Assembly (NCBI RefSeq): GCF_026210795.1
Contig: NC_089445.1
Span: 1-64,000, forward strand
Direction: 5' to 3'
Length of the DNA: 64,000 bases
DNA from: Rhizophagus irregularis
Lineage: Eukaryota > Glomeromycota > Glomeromycetes > Glomerales > Glomeraceae
Position numbers and translations under genes: made by a program
Shown here: piece by piece, positions 55,674-64,000 of the stretch
How positions within the stretch are numbered: the first letter of the stretch is position 1
How the letters are laid out: the number at the start of each line of letters is the position of its first letter
Notes under the pieces: model-generated
What the model was told of the DNA's origin: nothing
The model's input: the letters and a program-made list of their open reading frames with translations, nothing else
The model's database searches: none

Positions 55674-57570
55674 AATTATGATCTACATAACCATCATCCC
55701 AATCAGGATCCTGATGATCCTGAACAATGCGTGGCCGTGGCTTTGGCCGAACAGGTTTAATCTGTTGTCTATAGACCGGTGGTTTACGAACTGGCTTAGA
55801 TGCTTGTAATTGTTTAAATTGTGCCTGGAAATTCTTGGTAAGTTCCTCGGCTTGTGCCTTGAGCAATTCTTGTAATCGTTCTTGAGTAATAACGTCTGTC
55901 GACCTTTGTATTACAGCACCTTCGTGTGAGCTCCACGGATGAAAGATAGCCAGCCAATTCCTCTTTTTAGCCTTTTCAATATACCCTGACGCCTTTGTAA
56001 TCCATAGAACATTTCACCCTTTCGTCGCTCAAGATCACTCAATCTATCGATTAATATATTAAGAGGCGCCGCCCCGATTCTGGAAGCTTCAATAACGTTT
56101 TCCGGCAAAAGTCCTCTATAGAACTGGTCAGTAACCATAATTCGATTATATCCTACAATATCTCCAGCCCTCTCAACTCGCTTATAGTAAGATCGAACAG
56201 GTTCACCTTGTTTTTGGTAAAGATTACTAAATCGTATCTGAAGTCTTTCTTCCATGACGGTTGGAAAATTTGTACGCATATGCATAAATGCTTGATCCAG
56301 GAGAATCCCCTGTAAGACTATTGGTTGATTCTAGAACGGCAGCATTAAATGGACCTCCATGATTTCCCAACCCATTAACGGGTTGATGAGTAGGACGTCC
56401 GCCCGCACGCCTCCACTGCTCTTCAACTTTAAAATTCGTTCTAACGATATCAGCGCGTGATGGGAAAAATGCATCTCCAACGGTTACCGCCGCATTACCT
56501 GCAACCCTTGAATATACATCAGCATCAGACCCGGGTAAGTAAGTACCAACATGTAATCCATTAGCAACCTCAGGAACAGCTAAAGCTCTGAACGCTCGGC
56601 GAGTAGCACCAGCTCCACCATTTGCAGTAGCCACTAACCGAATATTCGAGAGTTCCCAATTTTTTCCAGTAAGTTCTGCATCAAACCACCTCGCCGCTTC
56701 ATCTCTCATACAGCTACGAAGAACCCCCATCGCTCGCACCCGACCAGGAGGCGCACCAGCATCGTCCAATGGATCAATACCAACGGTATTAATATACCCT
56801 AAAAAGTTATCAATAAAAAGATTAAGATCTTCATCTTCCCGACCATGAAATATGGGGGCAGCTATACCAACGGCAGCCATATCGTATTTTGTGGATGGTT
56901 GAGAGGAGGTGGAGGAAGGTTCAATTGTCTAATCCGAAACCATTGTACTTGGATACGCAGAGTGGCTATTTGTTGGAAAAGTCGATTCCTAAGACGTCCC
57001 AATGTCCGAATTCCAAAAAGAACCCGATTATTGGCATATACAAGCCGATTTCGTGCCGCATCACGCTCGCCTATAGCTCTATTACGTTCACCTATAGCTC
57101 TATTACGTTCTCCTCTCATAAGATTATATTGCTGCTGAAGACGACGATTAGTCGTCCGCATACCACCAAACTCACGTTCCAATTCAGCCAAATTAGCTTC
57201 TAAACTAGTAATAGTATCTTGTACGTTATTTAGCTCATCTTGTGTAAGACCTAACAAACCCGTTTGAACCTCGAGTTCATCTTGTAAATCATCACGTTCT
57301 TTTCGAGATCGATCACGTTTCGCTTTTAATATATCGCGTTCTTCGTATGTTTCTCTACAGCGATGAATTAATAAATTAAGAGCATGTTTAAGACGATGGT
57401 TTGCATTTTGTACATCTCGATTAACAACCATGCGATCACCTGACAGTTAAAAAATCTGTTAGATCCTTAATTACCGCAACTAATGGTATATTATTCATAT
57501 CACGCAAATCCCTAGGAGGCGGTCCAGTAGGCTCTGAAGGAGTATAAATTGCAATTGGTGTCGACATCAT
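55654..57570 (-). pseudogene. Gag-like protein with N-terminal coiled coil
   Basis: Starts at 57570 (STPIAIYTPSEPTGPPPRDL). One slip near 57435 is followed by a ~190-codon coiled coil (57431-56862: RDVQNANHRLKHALNLL, ERDDLQDELEVQTG, RGERNRAIGERNRAIGERDA). A frame change near 56870 leads to a capsid-like part: PIFHGREDEDLNLFIDNFLG (56862-56805) and RDEAARWFDAELTGKNWELS. A Gly/Ala-rich insert and another shift near 56285 lead to the C-terminal capsid part (RFSNLYQKQGEPVRSYYKRV, then DQFYRGLLPENVIEASR). A basic Pro/Arg linker (VRPKPRPRIVQ) comes before the protease. This is the Ty3-type Gag signature. With at least three breaks the copy is not functional. Confidence 0.7.
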
Positions 57571-57598
57571 ATTTAAACTAAATTAGAATAAAATTCAA

Positions 57599-58353
57599 AT
57601 GGATCTTTATGTATACAATTTGGACGAGTACACGACCGACTCGAGACAGGTAATGAGTTTGCCCCATCATGGCCTTTCCGTCTTGCCGTAGCAGGAAGTT
57701 CTGACTCGGGTAAGACAACTATGATCATTAATTTGTTAATGGGAGACAAGAAGGCAAAGGAGGATGGCGAAAGGTACATATTATGTGATGCGGTAATTCT
57801 AGTTGGCAGATACCTCGATGAACCGAAGTGGGCAGTCGTACGTGATTTTTTCAAAGAAGAAGAAATTCCGTTTACCGCAGTATCCCATAGTGAGATTCCA
57901 AATGTTAATGACTTCAACTCCACCCAGGCTACTGTGGTAATCTTCGAGGATTTGATGGATGCACCTAAAAAAAACCAGGATCTCATCACTGGATTTTTTA
58001 CACACGGACGACACAAAAATATTTCATGTATTTATGTGGCCCAAAGATTCTTTACCATTCCCAAAACTATTCGTGAAAATGTGAATTATATTTCCCTACA
58101 TGGAGGTCACGGAAGTTTGACCGATACTAAGAGGATCATCCGCCAGTATACAGAAGAATCGGAGTCACTAGCTCCAGTAATCGATGACCTTACTCTGCAA
58201 CGCGAATTTATAGTATTTGATCTTAGAAGATCCAAGAGCGATCCGTTATCCATTCGGGTTAGATGGGATACTAGTCTCAGTTCGATCACTGATCAATCTC
58301 AGTTCGATCCTGGGGTTCGAACTCAGTTCAATCCCCGTTCGATCCGAGTTTGA
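57599..58353 (+). pseudogene. A32/FtsK-HerA-type DNA packaging ATPase
   Basis: Packaging ATPase of the Polinton/adenovirus-poxvirus group that pumps genomes into capsids. The ATG at 57599 is one frame off the main frame, so there is an early slip. In the main frame FAPSWPFRLAVAGSSDSGKT holds Walker A (GSSDSGKTT at 57694-57720). Walker B is ATVVIFEDLMDAPKK (~57930). The hallmark block FFTHGRHKNISCIYVAQRFF then IPKTIRENVNYISLHGG follows at ~57995-58110. The end (58260-58350) is built of TTCGATC/GTTCGAAC repeats. Divergent from the Gag gene with ~30 bases between the starts. Confidence 0.87.
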
Positions 58354-58790
58354 ACCCAGTTCGATCAAAGTTTAGTCCTTATGGCCAGAAAGCTGTAGCT
58401 GAAGCAAAAAAGTCCTCCCAGCTAATTGAGTTTGCTCGGGAATATCCATCGCCTAAAGAGAGAAAACACCTCCTCGTATCTGGTATTATAGCTAAGAACG
58501 CAGATACCTGGATTAAGTACGTCTTTCGGGAAGCCTACGGACTATCTGGTAAAACCCTGGGATCAGACTTCCAAAAATTCTTAGCAAAAGTACGGGATAG
58601 GACCGCGAAGACTGAAATTCCAAAATCTGAGACCGTAAAGGAGTTATTCTCCCGATATGAAGTCCTGAAGTCTAGTCACCCTTTGGATAATAAAAAATTA
58701 ATAGAAGGCATCGGGGTCCTTTTACAGATCTTTTCTAAGGGTCATATGGACCGTCGAGCATTACGAGTAGGGATCAATAGTATTTTGTAA
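58350..58790 (+). CDS. Unrecognised protein after the packaging ATPase
   Basis: Open frame of 146 codons, basic, mostly helical (KFSPYGQKAVAEAKKSSQLI, LVSGIIAKNADTWIKYVFRE, GIGVLLQIFSKGHMDRRALR). It overlaps the end of the ATPase frame by four bases and could be its frameshifted C-terminal part or a separate structural or core protein. No family is recognised. It converges with the next minus-strand gene 24 bases away. Confidence 0.55.
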   Translation: MNPVRSKFSPYGQKAVAEAKKSSQLIEFAREYPSPKERKHLLVSGIIAKNADTWIKYVFREAYGLSGKTLGSDFQKFLAKVRDRTAKTEIPKSETVKELFSRYEVLKSSHPLDNKKLIEGIGVLLQIFSKGHMDRRALRVGINSIL

Positions 58791-58814
58791 GAATCTGGTT
58801 GCTTTAGCAACCCA

Positions 58815-59357
58815 TCACTCACGAAGTTCTTCCGCAGAAGCCCTAAGAATCATGGCACTTTTTTTACGTCCTTCGAAGTCAATCCGTAGCATCCTAGCTT
58901 TTAATCCAATAGCTCCTAAGGCTCGAGAAGCAAAGTTCTTAGTCATCGGATTTCTTACATGATTTACATAGTTCTCATAGAATGTAGTAAAGGGTTCGTC
59001 AATACCATCCGGGCATGTATTCCGTAAGAACTGATATAAGGCAATTTCCCCACTGTCACATCCAATGGCTATAAGCTGTTCAAGAAGCCACTTCCTAGTA
59101 TCCTCGTATGAATCTCCGTCCATAATTTTCATATCCAGTCTTTGTGTGAATAATTGCGTAAAATCCACATTACTTGCCCGACGAATAATCTGGACCAACT
59201 TATCCCTGGCAAGTCCCAAGGCTTGTAAAGGTTCACTCTCGTCACCAATCTTCTTTATAATCTGTCTATACAACACGCTGGATAATCCTCTATATGCCGC
59301 TTTTGCAGAGAATACTCCACAGTTCTGACACTAGTTTATTACGATTGATGTTGACAT
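58815..59357 (-). pseudogene. Unrecognised element protein with in-frame TAG
   Basis: From ATG at 59357 (STSIVIN) an in-frame TAG lies at 59331-59333. Then comes CQNCGVFSAKAAYRGLSSVL and an open frame to 58815. A CX2C lies at the N-terminus, and the rest is helical (ARDKLVQIIRRASNVDFTQL, FASRALGAIGLKARMLRIDF). Upstream on its strand stands AAAGATAACAATATATAAAA (59405-59425), a TATA-like stretch related to the element motif. Role unknown; capsid or core protein possible by position only. Confidence 0.5.
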
Positions 59358-59519
59358 GGCTATCTTTCTTTGATTATTCGCTCACTTAGTATCCTTCACA
59401 ATCTTTTTTATATATTGTTATCTTTAAATACCTGTCATTTGTAGAAAAAAAAAAATAACTGGCATTAAGGGATCAACCGTTGGAAAGACCGGAGGACCGG
59501 AGGACCGGAGGACTGACCA

Positions 59520-60113
59520 TTAGGAAGCGCAGTCCTTGCACAACTTGTCCGTTAAGTCACTTGGGCTTACAGGCATGAGACATTCCCTACACAACTCAAT
59601 ATTAAGCTCTGCAAGTCTAAGGGGCATAGGGTCCTCCAAAGTTCGTGGACGACCGGAAGGACCGGAGGAAGGTGTTCTGTTAGTCGTATCTTGCTGTAAG
59701 ATAAAATCATCATATTCATCTTGGTCAGCCTGAATAGCGGCCCTGATTTGTTGTATATCATTAAAAGTTAACCGCTGGCCATCAAGATTTTCCTCATTAT
59801 AGCGCGTTTCATTGATGATTTCCTCTATAAGCTCCTCCTCTTCAGAATGAACAAGGTAGTAGTCCTCAACTACCTCGTAGTCACTTTCAACCAGTCTATG
59901 ATACGTTCTAGTACCGTGTTGAATATAGCGTCCTGTATTTGTATTTAAATATACAGGTTGTTCAGCAGGGTGGAGGCGGTACGGTTTGTCTACGGACAAG
60001 CCTTCCATCGATATAATCGTGGGATTCCATAACTATTCGATTAAAGGTATCTCCACCAACACGGATTGGACGTCCGGTTATAGGATTAGTTATATAAGTG
60101 TAAGACATGTCTT
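59520..60113 (-). pseudogene. Protein with two 2-cysteine-adaptor-like motifs
   Basis: From ATG at 60113: YITNPITGRPIRVGGDTFNR resembles the N-x-x-T-G-R-x-I-x-x-G signature of the 2-cysteine adaptor domain known in giant viruses. After one frame change near 60000 a second, similar block follows: YLNTNTGRYIQHGTRTYHRL. The middle is acidic (VEDYYLVHSEEEELIEEIIN). The end has CRECLMPVSPSDLTDKLCKD, a CX2C...CX2C zinc knuckle. The upstream motif (AATTGAAGAT, minus strand at 60145-60154) is shared with other genes of the element. Confidence 0.6.
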
Positions 60114-60144
60114 TTTTCTGTACGTGTCTACATACCTAATTGTT

Positions 60145-60154
60145 ATCTTCAATT
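60145..60154 (-). promoter_or_regulatory. AATTGAAGAT upstream motif
   Basis: About 32 bases upstream of the ATG at 60113, minus strand. Same word as before the F-box-like genes at 52665 and 61068. Confidence 0.45.
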
Positions 60155-60177
60155 TACAATAACCAAGTGACATCGTC

Positions 60178-60323
60178 ATCAGTCCTTGTCACGAAACACG
60201 AGGATACCTGATGATAAGGTTACGTGGTCATCAGTCCTTGTCGCGAAACACGAGGATACCTGATGATAAGGTTACGTGGTCATCAGTCCTTGTCGCGAAA
60301 CACGAGGATACCTGATGAATAAG
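60178..60323. repeat. Three 52-bp tandem repeats with dyad
   Basis: Unit CATCAGTCCTTGTCGCGAAA...GATACCTGATG plus ATAAGGTTACGTGGT, three copies almost identical. Each unit has CATCAG...CTGATG at its ends and CGCGAAACACG inside. It sits in an intergenic space of the element; could be iterons of an origin, an enhancer or a packaging site. Confidence 0.85.
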
Positions 60324-60446
60324 TTATAGGAAATTATTGGATATGAATGCACGATTGGCGTGATTCATGGAAAAACTATGGATTATATTACAGAAAATGT
60401 GAACGGAGTTCATGTCACGTGATACCCTGAACAAATGTGTAGAGTG

Positions 60447-61068
60447 TCACGTGATTTCATGCGGTACGTAGATCATTTCTTTTTTGGGCGATACCCGTTC
60501 CACAAAAAAAAATCGTTTTGGTAAAAATGCGTTTGTAATCTTGTGTAACATAAATTTCCTTTTTCGGTAATTCGGGATTACGCGGTAATGCCGGCCGGAT
60601 CTAAAAATATGACTCGTTAGCAGAATTCCTACGAAAGTCAAGACAAAATGCTTACTCCCGGCTGTAGTCCATTCATACCACTCCGCCCCATCCCCATGGA
60701 TCGCCTCCCCATCTATGCTCACTTAATGCATGCTCTATGGTTTCCCTCTCTTGGGGGTCCACGACCATCCCATTCCTAAGCATTTTCTCCATAATATAAA
60801 GCCGATCCTCGCGAGGCGGTCTATCCATCTTTTATAGAAGTCGTTTACATCTTCAAATGTTATCCAAGTCAACATTCCCTTTTTCGAATGGCTTTCCAAG
60901 AGCTCGGACATACCCGATCGTAGTGGCATAATTTTTCCACCTCTTATATGCCTCTTGACGAACTTCCTGCCACCACACTCTATCTACCTTACTCACTGCA
61001 ATAAGGTCAGCATCCGGGATCTTTGCGACAATGCGTTCGACTATTTCTACTGGTAATCGGTCCAACAT
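60447..61068 (-). pseudogene. F-box-like protein, broken
   Basis: Starts LDRLPVEIVERIVAKIPDAD then LIAVSKVDRVWWQEVRQEAY, a good F-box-like motif. The frame then breaks twice (near 60860 and 60730): continuations are WITFEDVNDFYKRWIDRL and, with DGEAIHGDGAEW, an Arg/Lys-rich end (YRVIPNYRKRKFMLHKITNA). Upstream on its strand AATTGAAGAT (61095-61104) and TATAAGTAACATAA match those before the F-box-like gene at 52665. Confidence 0.6.
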
Positions 61069-61094
61069 GATGTTATGTTACTTATACTATAGCT

Positions 61095-61104
61095 ATCTTC
61101 AATT
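61095..61104 (-). promoter_or_regulatory. AATTGAAGAT upstream motif
   Basis: 27 bases before the ATG at 61068 on the minus strand. The downstream TATAAGTAACATA word is identical to that in front of the gene at 52665. Confidence 0.5.
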
Positions 61105-61189
61105 ACTGTATGCCTATTACACATGGATAAAAAATATATACTAAATTCGTACAGAATCGTAGGACCACAGGAGCCGCTTATGCAAGAAG

Positions 61190-61646
61190 TTCTGTTAAGG
61201 TTTTCTCAGCCTCGTTTTTAGTAATAGCTCGCTTTGGGGGACCGGTTGATGAGTCCTTAGTCGCATTATAATACAATTCGAAGAGGGCCTCAAGCTATCA
61301 GGAGAGCTTGTTTATTCTTGTATGATTCGCGGATTTTTGCTATTTTAGCAGTATATGCCGCATTATCTGGGAAGAGTTTTCTGGCCACGAACTTCACATA
61401 TGATACAGGAGAATTTGCCGTTTGGATTCGCTTCGATATACTTCACGTGGTCCTGGACGAGGTAACTGGTTTTGCTAAACCCAGATACTAATGCGATTAC
61501 TATAGTATCTTTTAATGCGCGGATAATGTGGGAACAGTTTCGTCAGAGACAACATTAGGCTGAATGCGCGATGCCTCGTAAATAACCTCCTCACTAGTGC
61601 TGTCAGTGCTGTTAACAATGCTTGCGAATTCGGTATATGTTGACAT
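61190..61646 (-). pseudogene. Small broken open frame of the element
   Basis: From ATG at 61646 44 codons are open (STYTEFASIVNSTDSTSEEV). Shifted frames then read as IKDTIVIALVSGFSKTSYLV, DHVKYIEANPNGKF and SYVKFVARKLFPDNAAYTAK. Upstream AACTGAAGAT (61675-61684) and TTTATATTTT fit the promoter pattern. Not recognised. Confidence 0.4.
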
Positions 61647-61798
61647 GATTCTTTGTACTTTGTAAAAAATATAAATCTTCAGTTACCTGTTCATTCGAAT
61701 GAGAAAAAATAAATATAGGCAACCTAGGGGTTTACACTTGGGATACTGCAAGACAGTAGAAGCGTCGCTCGGCCTTTTGCATCAATGGAGAGCCTGGT

Positions 61799-62270
61799 CT
61801 ATATAACCAGGGGGATAGCGACTTTCTGGATTATCCTAGCCGCTTTATTGTTCATTCTTTCTATATATCTCCTAAAGGCATTCTGGATCATTTCAGCATG
61901 ATGAGTATAATAGTCAAAATTAAAATGCTTTGGGCAACTATATAAATGTAGTCGCACCGCTTGATCCATGAAAGCGTCAGCTCCCCATCCGCGATCAATA
62001 AAAGATTTACAGTAGGTACAGTACCACCTATTTGGTAGTCGTGATACTATTCTCCTAATGTGCACAATATAAGCATATACAGCTTGACGAGACCTTCGGA
62101 TAAGGTAGCCGCCTATGAAAACCTATTCTACTACAAGTCTCATAATATTGCACAGCATTCTGAATGCGCTTAGCCCACGCGTGGAAACTTTCGTCGTCTT
62201 GTCTACCTAATCCGTCGGTGTTTTGCATTTGGGTATCTCGTAAGATTACATATCCCATAGGTTTATTCAA
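61799..62270 (-). pseudogene. Zinc-finger protein with IQ-like helix
   Basis: Two frames join near 62090. The N-terminal part is NKPMGYVILRDTQMQNTDGL and ESFHAWAKRIQNAVQYYETC. The C-terminal part is RWYCTYCKSFIDRGWGADAF, then AVRLHLYSCPKHFNFDYYTH, a CX2C...C..H zinc finger, then MIQNAFRRYIERMNNKAARI, an IQ-type helix that could bind calmodulin-like proteins. I recall similar proteins as a repeated family in Rhizophagus; function unknown. Confidence 0.5.
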
Positions 62271-62321
62271 TTATGCCATCACGATATGTCAGTAAAAAAT
62301 ATACATACCGGTCCCTAGCAA

Positions 62322-64000
62322 TCATGTCCAGATAACCTTGTTCGCATTTTTCACATGGCAGTATCCCGCGGTTTCAAACTTGAAAGTCTTTAGAGTCGTA
62401 TCTGCATTCTCTGAACAAGTGAAAAGCGCGGGGCTATCTGGCTGTTCTTCTAAAATAAATCCGTCTGTATGGATACGTCGTACTTTATCCTTGTATGGTT
62501 GAATTGCCTCAGATGTGATTTTGCGACCACGTGCTAATAAGAATGGGGCGATCCTGGGATACTCACCTTTGAAGGGATTACCCGGGTTTGTAAACTAGAA
62601 TCGCCACTGGTCAGATCCTACTGGTATGATAGAGTCAAGTGTATGGCCCTCTGGAAATGTAAATGGGTCTGTTTGATCTGTGGTGAGTGTCTTGTAATTA
62701 CGCTTCCTCTGGCATAATGCTCCCCATAATGTGTTGAGGACTCGCTTTGCCACGCGGCCAGCTATGCCACCCTGGTTTTTAATTTTGAAGAGGAAGTGTA
62801 CATACTCACCGAATATTACAGTTCCAGGGATTCTCGCTTCTCTATCATATATCAATGCATTTGGCTTCCCATCCTGTATTAACTGTATATTGAGACCAAG
62901 TTTTTTTGCTCGTTGTAAGTCGATGAATGTATAGATTCCCCTTTTATTCTGTCGGAAGAGAATATTATTCCCATTTACCCTAGCACGGAATAATCCATAT
63001 AAGGCATAACCCCTGTGGTCTACAAAGTCATTAAGTGTCTGGAATTTACCCCGTCTGATTGGAAAGTTCGCGTTCGATTGTTGGATACTCGGGTATAAAC
63101 TTGTTGCGTCGTATTGTCTTCCATAGCCCTTCCACTCGTTATCTGCCCAGATTAATCCGCCCATCATTGCATCACTTAACCACTCTGCTTCTATCGGGTC
63201 AAGAGGATCATTGGCTGGAATCCCTACACTTAATCGTTCGAATAACCAGAGAGCCGTTCTTTTGTAAGACCAGTTATGGTATGATAAGTCGATTCCTAAA
63301 CCGAACTTCTTTGTCTCCTGTAGAAAGGAATTCCGCTCCTCGTGGATTCTCTGATATGCTTCTTCGAGAGTTTCATATACCCCAGTCTTACGGTTTTTCT
63401 CGACGGGGATGAAAGAACTCTTGGAATTCTTAGTTTTTTGAAACTGCCCAATTGTGCAAGACTTAACCGTTTTGCCGTTGTATATTGTGACTACATTATT
63501 GGTCCCATCTTCATGGTATACAATGGGTAAATTACGCAATTTACTGGAGTGGAGTCTTCCGGGATTTAACGTGAGGGAGTAATGGCCTTCTGACAGGATG
63601 AGAATCGCACGTCTATTGGACTTACTCTTAGAGATTCGGGTAATGTCCCCCACAATATTAATTGCGAGACTTCCTGCGAGTTGTTCAACCTTGTCCATGC
63701 ATGAAACTGGGATGGGAGCATCGCGATTGAGACCTAATGCCTTTTTGATATACTCGGGCTTTTCGATTGACTTTGGCATTTTAGAGAATGTGCCGTAAAT
63801 ATTTTTTAGGCATTCATACAGGCAATCATTTAGCTCCCCATTGCATCCTCCTGCGGCCGGTGGACTATCTCTTGCATAAATTATGAATCGTTCAAAATAA
63901 TCAGGGTCTGCGTCATCCGGTAGTTGTGCTTCATCATAATGGTCTAATAGTGAAAAGAGGCTGGCTGGTTGGTTTCCTGATGTCCATCCACCAGGTTTCC
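62322..64000 (-). CDS. Protein-primed family-B DNA polymerase (partial)
   Basis: Polymerase of the Polinton/adenovirus/organellar-plasmid type, copying linear DNA from a terminal protein. The frame is open through the right edge of the window (upstream ELNDCLYECLKNIYGTF), so the start is outside. Motif A: YDATSLYPSIQQ (~63100). Motif B: KRVLNTLWGALCQRKRN (~62720). After an in-frame TAG (62595-62597) the same frame continues with NPFKGEYPRIAPFLLARGRK and motif C VRRIHTDGFIL (TDG, ~62460), ending TGA at 62322. Without reading through the TAG, motif C and thus activity would be lost. Exonuclease motifs are beyond the edge. Confidence 0.9.

Noticed and set aside
54660-57570. A simple LTR retrotransposon inserted between integrase and ATPase
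   Set aside because: No RT, RNase H or LTRs are seen, and the integrase/protease junction is conserved in a second copy at 10-11 kb.
13420-62597. Complete reassignment of TAG to an amino acid
   Set aside because: TAG seems to be a natural end for the genes at 53190 and 54660, and TAA and TGA breaks also occur, so decay explains the data better.

Overview
This is the left end of a eukaryotic chromosome, most likely from an arbuscular mycorrhizal fungus (Glomeromycotina, Rhizophagus-like). It opens with about 950 bp of CCCTAA telomere repeat. It is AT-rich and full of transposons. Its genes have short GT-AG introns, and it holds Crinkler (CRN) effector-like genes, F-box/LRR genes and fast-growing coiled-coil families, a mix I associate with Rhizophagus. 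The species call rests on family recall, not on a search.

Layout. 1-5.3 kb: telomere, then a GC-richer subtelomere holding a badly decayed reverse transcriptase, apparently Penelope-like, between telomeric and interstitial telomeric repeats. 5.3-11.8 kb: AT-rich repeats, a 244-bp MITE, arrays of intron/micro-exon units, and a decayed remnant of a chromodomain integrase facing a retropepsin gene. 11.8-21.0 kb: a virus-like gene cluster with an archaeo-eukaryotic primase/SF3 helicase gene (broken), a tyrosine recombinase (broken), a coiled-coil protein, a retropepsin-like protein, an F-box/LRR protein and a repeat protein. Several of these share a short promoter-like block. 21.4-24.4 kb: a 3-kb DNA transposon with an integrase-type (rve) transposase. 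24.6-30.2 kb: three CRN loci, one a decayed header, one nuclease-kinase, one P-loop ATPase-nuclease. 31-40.2 kb: coiled-coil gene, AATATC-rich tandem repeats, a multi-exon hypothetical gene, a SANT gene, and a transposase remnant of the Plavaka/KDZ kind. 40.3-49.8 kb: Russian-doll transposons. A foldback element (TSD TCC) is split by a 9.0-kb hAT element (TSD ATCAGGCA), which itself holds a 1.9-kb element (TSD ATAGTATG) carrying a SANT-RS gene. 49.8-50.5 kb: a decayed second hAT gene. 52.6-64 kb: a Polinton/Maverick-like element running off the right edge.

The right-hand element has a protein-primed family-B DNA polymerase, an A32-type packaging ATPase, a chromodomain integrase, a zinc-ribbon protein and a 2-cysteine-adaptor-like protein. 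It also has a retrovirus-like Gag-coiled-coil gene with an aspartic protease, but I see no reverse transcriptase in the window. The integrase(+)/protease(-) junction recurs in the 10-kb remnant, so this combination moved as a unit. The most interesting hypothesis is that two virus-like element types, one replicating by primase-helicase plus tyrosine recombinase and one by pPolB plus retroviral integrase, live in this genome and carry F-box genes, and that the second has taken up a Gag-protease module. Most of these genes carry in-frame stops or frameshifts, so these copies look inactive.
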